A DNA stretch of 64,000 nt from Meconema thalassinum (Eukaryota > Arthropoda > Insecta > Orthoptera > Tettigoniidae), in contig OX336392.1 of assembly GCA_946902985.2 (NCBI GenBank), positions 21,054,716 through 21,118,715 of the forward strand. The letters run 5' to 3'. Positions 33,420 through 45,289 of this stretch are shown here, in pieces. The notes under the pieces were generated by a model. It was not told the origin of the DNA. It made no database searches and saw only the letters and a list, made by a program, of their open reading frames with translations. Made by a program: the position numbers and the translations under genes. The first letter of the stretch is position 1, and each line of letters starts with the position of its first letter.

Positions 33420-33972
33420 GCCAAACGTCAGAGCGGTAGTGAGTCTTTCACTTTCCCGCCTTAATAGGCCCGTGCCTCATTTTTCCTGATCCCTCATTCT
33501 TCGAGGGAATCAGACTTCTTGTTTTCCTTGTCATGACATCTCCTGCCTTCTGCTCAAGGCCCTAAAGGAGCCAGGGTATATGTGCGTGTAGTCCCGCCAC
33601 TTATGGCGTACCCTGGATAGTGCTACACCCACAACGGTTCACGGCTGGTGAGCTTGGGAGTTGGTAACCCCGAGGGATTCCTGAGCTGGGTCCAGTTTTT
33701 TACCTTTTTCCAGTGAATCTGGAGCGGACCCTCTCCTATCTGCCTTTCCTGGCCCTACTTCTTTCTACGCCCCTCAATTCTCATATTTCGAGGGTTGAAT
33801 CATTTCATTTCTCTGTCTTTTGTTGCCCTTATTCCATGTTTGTTTTCTACTTTTTCTTCCGGTCCGCAAGTCTGTAGCTAGTTTTATTTTATTTTCATTT
33901 TCATTTTCGCTATTACCTAAACCATTAGGGCCCGATAACCTAGATGGTAGGTCCCTTAAAACAAAAATTACC
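33420..33972 (+). repeat. LINE-related repeat, single unit
   Basis: Shares GAGGGATTCCTGAGCTGGGT, the ..TCTCCTGCCTTCTGCTC.. segment and the 3' end TAGGTCCCTTAAAACAA with the inverted three-unit copy at 9940-10990. No reading frame for RT is present; it looks like a non-autonomous family with a LINE-type 3' end. Confidence 0.65.
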
Positions 33973-34460
33973 AAATCACATCTTTCATAAATACTGAATA
34001 AATATTGTACGTTCTTGTAAGACGGAGGGATTTTCCGATGATCTTTTATTGATTATTCACTCTTGATTTTCTGATAATTGATTAACTGCAAGGTCATTGA
34101 CCCGAGAGTTTCCGGACTAATAATCGTAGACACCTGATCCAGGATTTAAATGAATGCATGTAATATTTTTTTATTTTTATGATTTTTTTTATTTTTAAGA
34201 TTTAACTAAAAGACCAAACTACAAGGTCATCGACCTGAGATTTCTCGAGCCATTAATCGTAAATACAACATCCCTTGCAGAGGCTAAGTCAATTAATGAT
34301 GATTGTTGTTTTAAAGGACGGAACATTGAGGTCATCTGTCCTTTTCGAATACTATAAGTTTCGTCATTTCACAGAAGACCTATATTAAAAAATACAAAAA
34401 CTCATCGCTATGACAATGGACAATCGTTCTTGGATTCTATAGCAGAGGAGCAGCAGATTG
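33973..34460. other. non-coding gap with LINE 3' scrap
   Basis: Two similar blocks (AAGGTCAT.GACC.GAGA.TT near 34091 and 34226) suggest a diverged short duplication. At 34297-34345 an inverted LINE 3' end (GATTGTTGTTTTAAAGGACG) occurs. Nothing coding. Confidence 0.5.
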
Positions 34461-34678
34461 GTTCCTCAGTTTAGGGGCTGCAACAACTCGGTCATGTAGC
34501 CCCGTGTACTTTGGGTGTGTGTAGAATATGTCTGATAACCGGTGTTAATTGTGATGGCTGTATTAGTGTGTTATCTGTTTTAATTCAAGTAGGGACTGCA
34601 GACATTCAATTTTCAAGTCGTCCCTACTTGCTGTCAAACACCACCGTCAACGACAACTAGTTCTGAACTAGATTACTA

Positions 34679-35313
34679 CAGAGAGTTTAGTTTGTATGTA
34701 ACGGAGACCCTCGCTTGCCCGCTCGCCCGTGGCGCGAGCCTGTCTCCCGCCACGCAGTTTGTCGTTATGCGGTGCTATCGCGGCACTGAGTCATTGAGTA
34801 TAGGAATTTGTACTTACCTAGTTCACAGCTGGTGCTGAAAATGTTCGCCATTCACTGCTACACATCGCTGGCACCTTTTTATGAAACTGGCATTTACTCT
34901 CTGAAGTTCCTCAGCACCGATTGACTGTATTTCAGCTGTAATATAGTCTTTAAGCTCATTTATAGTGTGAGGGTTTCTCGCATACACTCTATTTTTAAGC
35001 GTCCCCCACAAATAAAAGTCACATGGTGATAAGTCTGGGCTTCGCGGGGGCCACACGTTCCGACTTATAATCCTCGTACCGAAAATGCGACGCAATTCTG
35101 TCATGGATGCTTCGGCAGTGTGAGCAGTGGCAGAATCTTGTTGAAAGTAATTTGACAATCGCCCTCCGTAAGTCAGTTCGTCAAAAAATTGGTCAAAGAT
35201 CACATTGAAGTACAAAGCGCCGCATAACGGCAAAGTGCCTGGCGGGAGACAGGCGCGCAACGCGGGCGAGCGGGCAAGCGAGGGTCTCCGTTACATACAA
35301 ACTAAACTCTCTG
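34679..35313 (-). mobile_element. mariner/IS630-type element with ~100-bp TIRs
   Basis: Arms beginning CAGAGAGTTTAGTTTGTATG run inward for about 100 bp at 34679-34782 and 35212-35313. TA flanks both ends (34677-34678, 35314-35315). The sister repeat at 53931-53940 has the uninterrupted site GGCTACTAGA, confirming a TA duplication. The 635-bp length shows internal deletion. Confidence 0.9.
34823..35260 (-). pseudogene. IS630/mariner-type transposase, C-terminal part
   Basis: 145-codon open frame. It starts within the right TIR (MRACLPPGTLPLCG), then YFQQDSATAHTAEASMTEL with the second catalytic Asp, then NVWPPRSPDLSPCDFYLWGT with the third, and ends VNGEHFQHQL. Both acids are intact. The N-terminal helix-turn-helix half and first Asp are deleted, so the start is a deletion join, not a natural start. 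Confidence 0.88.
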
Positions 35314-35644
35314 TAGATACAACCACAGTCGGCTCCTGGCGACGAACGTTGGAACCTAAGAGAGTTAGTCAAATCTAACCTATAATTTAGCTTCACACAA
35401 GTGTAATTAGTGAAAGGTTATTTTACAGCCATAAATCTATGACATGGGCCCGCCGGCTTTACTTCCCCTCCGAAGGAAGGCATGCTGAGGGATTTATAAC
35501 GCCCTTAAAAAATCCGACGACTTCGGCCGGGTTTGAACCCACGATCTTGGGCACAGAAGCTCAGCATGCTACCTACTACGCCACCAAAGCCGGTTTATCT
35601 GAGTGCAAGCCGGTCTGTAGTAAGAAAAGACGTGTACTGGAAGC

Positions 35645-36269
35645 CAGTGGCGGCTGGTGCAGAAAATCAGTTGTGTGCTGTATCCCCCACCTCCAAGCAA
35701 AAACAACATTTTGAAACATTCACGCAGAAACACTCAAAAGTAAGTTAACAGCTGATAGCTTCCTCTATTTTTCCCCCGTTTAATTTGAGCGATTCCCTCT
35801 AAAATGCTACCGCTGAGTCTAGAGGGTGCCACCACCCACGTTCCCATTTCGTGTGACCAGAGAATCGTTGTGATACCTTGGCTCTGATCTTGGCTGTTGT
35901 TCCAACACACAACAGCACAACGGAAAAGTTAGGCACGCATGCGCAAGAGACAGAGTTCATGTTTGCTGGCAATGAACGTAGAGATCGAGTGGGTGAAACG
36001 TTATAAGGAGTTTTGGTGTCAACGCTAGCTTGCCTTGTAGCAGTACCTGCTGACAACGTTAAAAACGCTGGCAGTCATCGCGTACGACGATGTAGTTGAG
36101 TTGTACTTCTATAGATGGCAGTAAAATCGGAAAATTGGTAAGTATTCTTGTTAATGTTGTATATTTTAATGTGCTGTATTTGATTGTAGATAATATTATT
36201 AAAGTAATTTATTTTCAAAATAAAACAATGTGCTGCAGCACTTCAGCACATAAGGTGCAGCCGCCCCTG
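35645..36269. mobile_element. hAT MITE
   Basis: Ends CAGTGGCGGCTG (35645) and inverse of CAGGGGCGGCTG (36258-36269), flanked by a perfect 8-bp repeat CTGGAAGC at 35637-35644 and 36270-36277. The 625-bp interior has no transposase. Different interior from the hAT element at 14522. Confidence 0.88.
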
Positions 36270-36454
36270 CTGGAAGCGTGGTCACGGATGGAATGATGCT
36301 GTCATGCACTATGAATGGACTCATCACCTCCTACTGAGTGTCCATGGAGACGACGCGACGTCTTGTCCCGTCAGACACTGATGTCCAATGTTTGGTCAAG
36401 GCAGTGTGTGGAAGATGAAGCTTATTCTGAGCGCTCTTTACATCCACGATAAGG

Positions 36455-36710
36455 CCACGTGGTGGCTAACATGCTTGGCTGTCTCCCTGGAAGTCCGGGT
36501 TTGATTCCCGGCTCAACAAGAAATTTAATTATGGTGTGGGGGCTGGAACGGGGTACACTCAGCCTCGTGAGGTAATTCCCTCCTTAGCCATCTTGGAAGT
36601 AGTTTTCCGTGGTTTCCCACTTCTACTCCAGGAAAATGCCGGGATGGTTACTAACTTAAGGTTATGGCCGCCTCCTTCCCAATCCTCAACTGATTTAACC
36701 TACAAATACA
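36455..36710 (+). mobile_element. tRNA-derived SINE, family D
   Basis: A-box-like GTGGTGGCTAACATGCTTGG and B-box GGGTTTGATTCCCGG lie 35 bp apart as in a tRNA gene. A body follows with TTTTCCGTGGTTTCCCACTT and GCCGGGATGG. Only one copy is in the window. End is uncertain. Confidence 0.65.
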
Positions 36711-36711
36711 C

Positions 36712-36795
36712 ACACTAGCCATCACAATAAGACAGGTTATCAGACAAATTCCACACACACCCAAGTACACGAGGCCACATGACCACAATGGCACA
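36712..36795 (-). repeat. fragment of the family B composite repeat
   Basis: Inverted match to the GTGTACTTGGGTGTGTGT..CTGATAAC.TG segment of the copies at 34500 and 53770. Only this end is present. Confidence 0.6.
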
Positions 36796-36888
36796 ACAGT
36801 AACAGAGTCTCTTACCACCTCCTCATCTTGGAATTTTTCGCCACCGATTATTTTCTTCCTAGACTTCTTAATTAATGGCCATAGCATC

Positions 36889-37192
36889 CAAAGCAAACGT
36901 TGAATGTCACATCACTCTGGTTCAGAGTCTGCGTGAGGTTCAAATCCGGGGCCAATCCATCAGCTTTCTTTGTTCTCCTTTCAAGTGGAAGCATATTGTT
37001 TGTTGGCATTAAGACACGCAACCAGAGTGACATGATATTCAACGTATGCTTTGGTGTGCCTGACCGCTCGAACTGAGCCGTCACCTGATGACTTCATATT
37101 ATGTTTAACAGATGTGGTTCACTTTTAAGGTATATCCGGACACTTGCGACCCTAAGTGTCCTATATCAAATTACTAGTCTCAATGCCATCTA
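36889..37192 (+). repeat. fold-back element copy 2, inner part, split by LINE
   Basis: Matches the centre and right arm of the fold-back element at 47608-48184 (CCAAAGCAAACGTTGAATGT, the tRNA-like GAGGTTCAAATCCGG, GGACACTTGCGACC). The outer left arm is missing. The right arm continues after the LINE at 43476-43532. Confidence 0.78.
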
Positions 37193-37737
37193 TACCCGTG
37201 TGGGTGCGGGTTAGAATACACCCACGGTATGCCCTGCCTGTCGTAGGAGGCGACTAATAGGGCTGACACGGCCGAATAACTTGCCAGTTTTTGATTTGTT
37301 CAGACCCCCTGTGGATGGGGAGGGCAGAATTCATCCACGGTATCCCCTGCCTGTCGTAAAAGGCGACCTTATAAAGGTCGATTTTGGTTTTCTGGTCCCA
37401 GCTCTGGTTTGACCAATAGAAATAAACATGCATGCTGTTAGGGGAAGGGCCACCAGCTTGGCCATCTGGCCAGAAAGCTTAGACGGTATGCCCCATCCCG
37501 TCAGGTGGGTGCGCCATGTACCCTACATTAGTATCCGCCTTACAACGAAGGTCCCTGCATGGCCGAATACTGGAGCTGCATAAATCACTGTGCATGCCGA
37601 GGGGGAAGTGCCTGTTCGAGGCACTGGGACCCCGGGCAATACCTGCTATGCCAGGTAGGTGTTGCCTTGGCTGGGTGGCGCCCTCAGTGATGGCCCCCGT
37701 TCGGAGTGGGCAGTATTCGGGGAGGATTTCGTCCGGG
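37193..37737 (+). other. 5' untranslated region of the I-clade LINE
   Basis: Two related blocks, ACACCCACGGTATGCCCTGC (about 37220) and ATCCACGGTATCCCCTGCCT (about 37333), each followed by GTCGTA..AGGCGAC, form a tandem pair spaced about 115 bp. Presumably the internal promoter region; no core promoter was identified with confidence. Confidence 0.6.
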
Positions 37738-39541
37738 ATGCGTACTAAACGATCACGGACACCTGTACAGGGTGGCACCCTCAAAAAGCCGTCTCTAGAG
37801 TGTCGAGCTAATCCCAAGATGTATACGCCTTGGGATGAAGCCTTTAATAGAAGATTCCCCGCTGAGAAGTCTCCTCGCTACCTGGTAGCTACGAGGACTG
37901 ACGGGGGTGACTTTAAACCAGTAAAATCTATATTTTTTTCTGAGGAAATCGAGGGGAAATTTGGAGACCTAAGCGGGATTTCCAAGCTCCGGAACGGTCA
38001 GCTGCTGCTGCACACCGTTGATCGGAAGCAAACCGAAGCGTAGCTGGAATGCACGCAATTCGGCGAAATTCCCGTTAAGGTCTCAAAACACGAAACACTT
38101 AATGAGGTCCGTGGAGTTATTGCCCATCGTGACCTCATTTTAAATAGCGATGCGGAATTGTTGCGGTATCTGGGGAAGAGAGGCGTCACCAAGATTAGGC
38201 GCATCACCCGAAAGATTGGAAAGAACAGCGTCGATACCGGCGCTTTAATTCTCCATTTTGAGGGTGATGTTGTACCTAAGCAGGTGAAGGTCACATCGTA
38301 CCACTGCGATGTTCGACCGTACATCCCTCCACCTATGCGCTGCTATCAATGCCAGAAATTCGGGCATGTTTCCGCCAGGTGCTCTGCCAAGGCCGTGTGT
38401 AGAGAGTGTGGCAAGGGGACTCATGACGGTGAGAGGTGTACGCCTCCCCCGATTTGTCCTAGCTGCCAAGGAAGCCACTCTCCACGATCGAAGCAGTGCC
38501 CTGAGTTCTGTAAGGAAGCAAAAATTCAAGAAATAAGAACTCTTGATAGGCTTTCATTACACGACGTTCGCAAGAGGTACCGTGATATGAATGCCCCCAA
38601 ATTTCGGGTATCGTTTGCAGTTGCAACGACGCCCTCATTTACCCCCTGCTGCATCATTACCCTCGACGCCCGTATTTTCAGCATTGTTAAAATCACCCCT
38701 CGCGGTACCAGCGAAAAATGTCAGCCCGAATGAGGTACAACAACCTTCTTCGGCCCCGCAAAAGAAGGCGCCGGTTATACCATCTAAACCGGCGCAATCG
38801 GAGAAGAAGTCATCTTCTTCCCCGAAACGGTCGGCGAATAAGTCTTCCCCAGCTAAAGGGGGAAAGAAGACCTCGCCGACCAGGGCTGGTCCTTCTTCCA
38901 GCCCACCTAATACGAAAAATATAGGGGAGAAGAGGGAGACGGTTCGTCGCCGTCTCTCTCGCCCTCCTGCTGACGGGGTGGCTACTGTCTCTGCTGGCCT
39001 TTCCGCTCCCACGACCACCAAGGGAGCGAAGCCTGCTGAAGCCAAGCCCGTCCGTATGGAGGAAATCCCCTATAGAAAAGAAAATAGATCGGCGGAGGAG
39101 AGGGGAACGGTTCAGCGCCGTTTCTCTTCCTCTCCTCAAGGCAGGGCTGCTCACGTATCTGCAGGCCATCCCGCTCCCACCACTACCAGCGGAGCGGTGC
39201 CAGCAGTAGCGACCTTGTTTTGTAAGGACCCGGCGTCTGTGGGGAAGGGACCATCTACTTCCCCAAACACACGTCGGCGCCGATCCAGAAAGAAATCTCT
39301 TCGGGGCGTGTCGGGGACAAATACCCAGTCTTCGGACCGGGAGAAAGTCCCTCGACACCGCTCTCGCTCTTCCCCAAGAGCGAGACTCGTGAGGTCCGAC
39401 GACGACCACGCGCAAAACAAGAGAGCGCCCGCTCCATTTTCTTCGTCTTCGGACGGAGATGTGGAGATTGAGGTGTGCTCTCCAGCCCCATCATCTCCAA
39501 CTAGAGATGGGGAAGGGTGGCAAGCGGTCAAGCATAAGTAG
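37738..39541 (+). pseudogene. LINE ORF1 (Gag-like, zinc knuckles)
   Basis: Likely start ATG 37738 (MRTKRSRTPVQGGTLKK). A stop at 38041 interrupts it. It continues with three cysteine knuckles, CYQCQKFGHVSARC, CRECGKGTHDGERC and CPSCQGSHSPRSKQC, at 38340-38510. A frame change near 38620 leads to a Pro/Ser/Lys-rich, low-complexity tail ending WQAVKHK at 39541. It binds element RNA in this family. The frames on the opposite strand here are shadows of the GC-rich tail. Confidence 0.82.
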
Positions 39542-39569
39542 AAGACCCACTTCTACTTATGTCCACACC

Positions 39570-42500
39570 ATGGCACTATTACAATGGAACTGTAATAGCT
39601 ATTTTGTTCATCTCGCTGAGTTACGACATTTAATATCTTCGTTTTCGGCAACCATTGCCTGTCTTCAGGAATCCAGGTTTCGTCCTGGACATGAGATAAC
39701 AATGCGTCACTTCAAACTCGTCTCTAAAGACCGGATGGATGGAGCTGTGGTCGCTGGTGGCGTCTGCACTCTCGTCCACTCGAGCCTCTTTAGTGAAGAG
39801 GTGCCGTTGCGTACTAAGCTAGAGGCAGTTGCAGTTCGTACTTCGTTGCCAGTAATGGCAACAGTATGTAACGTGTACATCCCGCCTGATTCTCAACCGG
39901 ATTACAACCAGCTGGTGGATCTAGTCTCTCACCTCCCCCGTCCTTTTCTCCTTCTGGGAGATGTTAATGCCCACAACACCATCTGGGGCCCCGCTTCCAC
40001 TAGCGGTAAAGGGAGAGATTTTGAGAGGCTGATCAGGCTGCTGGACCTGTGTCTGTTGAACACAGGGGAACCTATGCACTTCTCTATTGCACACTGTACT
40101 TATTCAAGTATCGATATTACCTTGTGCAGTCGTGCGCTGGTTCCCCTGCTACAGTGGGGTGTACACGATGATCTTTGTAATAGTGACCATTTTCCAATTA
40201 TATTACACTTCCGAACCTGAGAGCAATCGAGTTACCAAGTCGATGGCTTCTCCGTCGGGCTGATTGGCCAACTTTCACGGCACGTGCGGTGTTTGCCGAA
40301 GATACCTTTGAGAGTGTCGACGATCATACCATTCACATAACGAATGGTATTTTGGCAGCTGCTGAGGAAACAATGCCTTCCTCATCCGGCAACTCACGCC
40401 GGAAGCTTGTCCCTTGGTGGACAGCCGAGATTGCAGCAGCCATTAAAGATCGTCGACGTGCTTTCAAATGCTATCGGAGGCAAAACACTATGGCCAACCT
40501 TATCACCTTCAGAAGGATGCGTGCTAGAGCCCGATATCTGATTCGGGAGATAAGAAAACGACGTGGGAAAAGTATGTGTCGTCTATGAAGGTGCATACTC
40601 CTTCATCTCAAGTGTGGACTAAGCTTCGTCGGATCTCCGGACTCCCGACATCACTGTCGATACCCGGAGTGTCCATCAATGGAGATATCATCACGGACCA
40701 TCTCGCCATTGCCAACAGTATAGGCTCGCACTTCTCCGATGTATCCTGCTCCGGGAGTTACGATCCTACATTTCTGACTCTGAAGCGGGAGGCAGAGACT
40801 CACCCCTTGTCCTTTGCCACTGCTGCTTCGGAGTCCTATAATGTACCATTCTCTGAATGGGAACTGCGCAGTGCGCTTGTACTGTGCAGGGATACGGCTC
40901 CTGGACCGGATAACATACATAATCAAATGTTAAAACATCTGTGCGAATCCAGTATAAAAAACTGTTGATCCTCTTCAATCGTATATGGATTGAAGGGGAG
41001 TTTCCATCTCAATGGCGAGAGGGGATCGTGATTCCGATTCCTAAGGCTGGAAAGGATCCCAAGTTTGTAACCAGCTATAGGCCCATTTGTTTGACAAATG
41101 GCCTATGTAAGATGCTCGAAAAGTTGGTGAACCGCCGACTGGTGTGGTTCTTGGAGGAGAAAGGTCTCCTGTCTGAGTACCAATGTGGATTTCGCTCTCA
41201 CAGGTCCACCACTGATCATCTGGTGTGACTTGAGAGCGCCTTACAGGAGGCATTTTTCCGAAAGCAGCACCTAGTCACGGTTTTCTTTGACCTCGAGAAA
41301 GCCTACGACACCACATGGCGCTACGGGATCCTTTCCACCCTTCAGAAGTGGGGACTCCGTGGTAACCTACCAACTTTCATTGCGAATTTCATGTCCGTCC
41401 GACCTTTCCGTGTAAGGGTCGGTAGGACATTATCGCAATACTATACTGAAGAAATTGGAGTTCCTCAGGGTTAAGTGTTGAGTGTCACCTTGTTCGCGAT
41501 TGCCATAAATGGCATTGTTGCCGCCGCCGGGTCCGCGGTAGTTCCATCGCTGTATATAGACGATTTAGCTCTGCATTACAGCTCTGGAAGTATGGCAGTC
41601 GTGGAAAGGCAATTGCAACTAGCTATCAACCGGGTCGACAGGTGGGCTCACGACCGGGGTTTTCGTTTTTCAGCAGCAAAAACCTCCGTCGTCCATTTTT
41701 GTCGGCTCCGGAGGCTACATTTACACCCTGAACTACATCTCAGGGATGCTGCGTTGCCGTTGGTTGACACTTATCGCTTCCTGGGGCTCCATTTTGATAG
41801 CAAATTAACGTGGCAGCCCCATATACGGCAATTAAAAATGACATGTCTGAGGAAACACATGCTCAAGTTTCTTAGTGGCACTACGTGGGGGGCTGACCGT
41901 GCGGTGCTGCTACGGTTCTACCAAGCCCTCGTCCTGTCCCGGCTAGACTATGGTTCTGCGGCATATGGTTCAGCAAGGCCGGCAACCTTGAAAATGCTGG
42001 ACAGTATCCACCATAGTGGCGTTAGGCTGGCTACCGGTGCCTTCTGGACCAGCCCGATACCCAGCTTACTCGCCGAATCGGGTGTTCTACCTTTAAATTA
42101 TAGACGCCAACATATGCTTTTAGCATATGCTGCCAATGTGCGTCAAATGCCCCAACACCCGACCTATCAAGCTCTCTTCGGTACCCAAAACCACCAGGGG
42201 TACGCCAATCGGCCTCGTGCCACTCGGCCGGTTGGTATTAGACTTGATAGCTCGTGTACTGAAATAGGAGTGGCTGTAGGTCCCTGTATGATCCGGACAT
42301 CTAGCGAGGTGCCTCCGTGGCAAGTTCCGCGTCCGGAAATTCGGTTAGATCTTCACCGAGGTCCTAAGGTGGCAGTTCCACAGCATAGTTCACCAATTTC
42401 TGGACGCTGGCATTCTCTACATGGAGGTGGACGAGATAGTGGGTTGTGCTTACGTTATTGATGGTGCAAATACCAAGATCTCTTTGCCTGAGGCCTGTAG

Positions 42501-43209
42501 TGTGTTTACTGCGGAGCTCGTTGCCATTCATGAAGCTCTGCAGTTTGCACTACAGGATGCACGAATCCACTTTCTCGTGTGTACCGACTCTTTGAGTTCG
42601 TTGCAGTCAATTGCTACATGTTTCCCGCAACACCCCCTAGTGCAGCGAATCCACGACCTACTAGCCGGGCTGTGCCACGCTGACACTCGAATCACCTTTC
42701 TGTGGCTTCCAAGCCACATGGGAATTGCGGGAAATGAGTTAGCAGATCAAGCTGCAAAAGAGGCGGTATCACTACCACCTCGACCAATGGAGGTACCCGC
42801 TAGAGATATTCGCTCTCAGTTACGCCGACAAGTTCTGGCTTTTTGGGAGAGTCAGTGGCTAGCTGACCCACTGCCCAGTAAACTGAGAGCGATCAAGGGA
42901 ACTACTCGCGTGTGGTGGAGCTCTTTCCGGGCCCGGAGAGAGTCCGTCATTTTGTGTAGGCTAAGGATAGGTCATACAAGATCCACCCACTCGTACCTAA
43001 TGAGAAGGGAAGACCCCCCACATTGTACTTGTGGAGCCGTATTCACCGTGGCCCACATTTTCATTTTCACCGATTGTGTGGATCTTGCTGACTTACGAAG
43101 AAACCTTGGTTTGCAAATGACACTCAAACTTATATTAGCCGATGACGCGGTGGCTGCTGATCGCGTTATCCGCTTTATAAGTGAGAGTGGGTTAGGGCCA
43201 GCAATCTAA
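39570..43209 (+). pseudogene. LINE ORF2 (endonuclease, RT, RNase H), broken
   Basis: Starts ATG 39570 (MALLQWNCNSYFVH). AP endonuclease at 39570-40220 has CLQESR, LLLGDVNAHNTIWGP, SSIDITLCS and the final SDHFPI. RT spans 40300-42370 with APGPDNIHNQMLK, YRPICLTNGLCK, YQCGFRSHRSTTDHL, FFDLEKAYDTTWRYG and the catalytic YIDDLAL at 41551-41570. RNase H at 42421-43209 has CTDSLSSLQSI and LPSHMGIAGNELADQAA. Compared with the intact frame of 55653-58589, CGA became TGA at 41226 and the Ser of PQGSVLS became TAA at 41472. Frameshifts lie near 40220, 40560, 40950 and 42370. Confidence 0.88.
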
Positions 43210-43449
43210 ATTTTCCAGTATAAATTGACTCAAAGACTTGTTCGTTTTTGAATGATAGTGTTTTGTTTTTCCGTAATTTTTGTTTATTTTTATAATTTTT
43301 AATTTTTATTTAATGTTTTTGTTTTTGTTTTATTTTTGGTCTTTTTAAATCTAGGCGTCCACCTCAAAATGTTAAATTCAATTCCAAATTTGTATTCTTT
43401 AATCTGTGTTAAGAGGGGCAGATGACCTCGTAGTTCCGCCCCTTAAAAC

Positions 43450-43475
43450 AACAATAACTAACTAACTAACTAACT
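43450..43475 (+). repeat. (AACT)n LINE tail
   Basis: Five ACTA repeats end the I-clade LINE. The truncated copy ends with the inverted AGTT repeats at 55395-55406. Confidence 0.88.
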
Positions 43476-43486
43476 AATGCCATCTA

Positions 43487-43532
43487 CGTCGCTACAGAGA
43501 GTTTTATACGTTAATAAGAGACACCCTGTGTA
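43487..43532 (+). repeat. fold-back element copy 2, outer right arm
   Basis: CGTCGCTACAGAGAGTTTTA through GACACCCTGTGTA matches the outer right arm at 48139-48184 and joins 37192 across the LINE. Confidence 0.78.
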
Positions 43533-45200
43533 ACAAATATCCAATATACAGTTTACAACAGTGGAATATCCGATGAACCACTACTACAAAAGGGTCTGTC
43601 ACATGAGATATTGTTATGTCCCGGTGTTGTTTCAGGGCGAAACCATACCGGACATTCACCCCCAGTTCAACCAAAGCTGCGGACTCAGGTGTGAGGTGTC
43701 AGTCAGGCTCTGCTGAGACGGAAGTCTGAGGGTGAGAGGTCGTTTGCCTGCCGATCGGGAGATCGGGCAAGTTGAGTTGAACGCTCGTTGACCAAGGGGC
43801 ACGGAGCTGACCCGGTACTTGAGGGCACCAGCTGAAGAAACAGGTGAGAACCAATATTTCTATTTCCTTTACTCCCTTAAGGAATAAACTAGGAGCTAAG
43901 CTTTCAATCTCTTTTATTGGGGAGCATTCCCTGATTCCTGAATCTCCTCCCACTCCCATTTTCTTGTATAATAGGAGTGTGCTGTAATCGCTCTCAGAAG
44001 CTATCGGAAGGACACGATAACGATCCTGTTACTTGATCTTGGAAAACCCCCGATCGGCCTATGGCTTAAGTCCGTGCCATGAGGTGAGGACGCAACAGTT
44101 ATTTTCCCTCAAAATACATATCAGACTCCAGCGCCAACTTCTACTATCGAACATTCCACTAACTGAAATCTTATCTAACTATGGGAAGTTTTACAATCTA
44201 TATAAAAGATTACATTTTCTTATTCTCTCCTGTCCTTTGAAAACCTTGTTTTTGACAGAAGATATGTCCCTAAATAGTATGTTAGCTGCAACCTGGAAGT
44301 TTCAAAACGACTTGATCATGTACACAGAAAACCATATTGTCAGGTAAACATGTGAAGAATATTTCCCAGTAGACAATCGGTGCCATTTTTTCTAAAAAGA
44401 ACCTTTCTATTAGTATAAGATTAACATTGTATTCGCACTTTTACCCAGACACCTCATTACCTACCATAAGATAACACCTCAAGTACCACCAGATAACACA
44501 TCAAGTACCACCAGACCCCTCAAGTAACACCAGACAAGACCTCACGTGCCACCAGAAAACGTGTCTTGCATCATTGGGTTTTATACTCTACTATAAAGTT
44601 GAGCGTTTCTCAGGGCCGTCATACGGTCGAGACGTAGGCTAAGTGTTGAAACTGATAGCCTACTATTTTCGGTACGCACTGCACAGGAATACTCATTTCC
44701 ACACCACCATGAGGTAGAGTATATGGCGCGTTTTTTTAACGTGGTTTCCCCGGTAGGCCTAGTCCACGGTTACTGTGGCATTTGAGGTTGTCAACATTGA
44801 AATTCGGGTTCGGTTCCTTCTGAAACTGCGTACGTTCCGCTGTGAACTGCTCGTAACGTTTGGTTATGTTGTTTGTCGGAGATAACGAGCCGTCCAAGAA
44901 GTTATAGTCACGTGCGTTGTTACTTTATTTTCTAAATATTTCAGTTGAGTGTATTTATTCATCACCCTTGTATTTATTCTGGGTTATTCCCTCTTCATGC
45001 AATTTTCACTTGTATTTTTATTTGTCTCTCTCTCTTTCTCTCCCTCCGTCTTCTTGTTCTTATTTAAATGTGTCTCAGAGTTGATGTTTAACTGCTAGCT
45101 GACACATGTGAGAATTCTCTGGTATATTCATTCAACCTTAACCCATTCACTAGAGCTCGAACTATTGTACACTAGGGTAATTTTTACAGTAATACACACA
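43533..45200. other. non-coding gap
   Basis: No gene recognised; frames at 43699 and 44033 have no motif. A short diverged tandem array (CACCAGA..AC..CTCAAGTA, about 20-25 bp, four units) lies at 44478-44560. Confidence 0.45.
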
Positions 45201-45289
45201 CAATAAGCCCATAAACATTGTGATTGTACATTATAATTTAACTAATTCCATTGCGGTAGATTTGTTATGAACGATGTTTATCCTGTGAG

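Larger units (their letters stand above)
34462..35605 (-). repeat. composite SINE-type repeat (family B), copy 1
   Basis: From GGTTCCTCAGTTTAGGGGCT at 34458 through CGAACGTTGGAACC near 35345 to an inverted tRNA-like head at 35455-35600 (minus strand GGTGGCGTAGTAGGTAGCAT and B-box GTGGGTTCAAACCC). Two other copies are at 48405-48890 (opposite orientation) and 53725-54120. A mariner-type element splits this copy at 34679-35313. Confidence 0.72.
37193..43475 (+). mobile_element. full-length I-clade LINE, inactive
   Basis: An 11-bp target duplication AATGCCATCTA at 37182-37192 and 43476-43486 bounds a 6,283-bp insertion with a (AACT)n tail. It has a 5' untranslated region, a zinc-knuckle ORF1, and an ORF2 with AP endonuclease, RT and RNase H. 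RNase H after RT and the RT blocks fit the I clade (inference). Stops and frameshifts break both ORFs. The same family supplies the truncated copy at 55395-58572 and scraps at 45613. Confidence 0.88.

Noticed and set aside
36455..36530. Functional tRNA gene
   Set aside because: A- and B-box-like motifs are present, but a cloverleaf acceptor stem is not evident and a SINE body follows. The same holds for 16178, 19373, 48405 and 51598.
38635..39531. Minus-strand ORFs of 94-201 codons
   Set aside because: They are shadows of the GC-rich low-complexity tail of LINE ORF1 on the plus strand.
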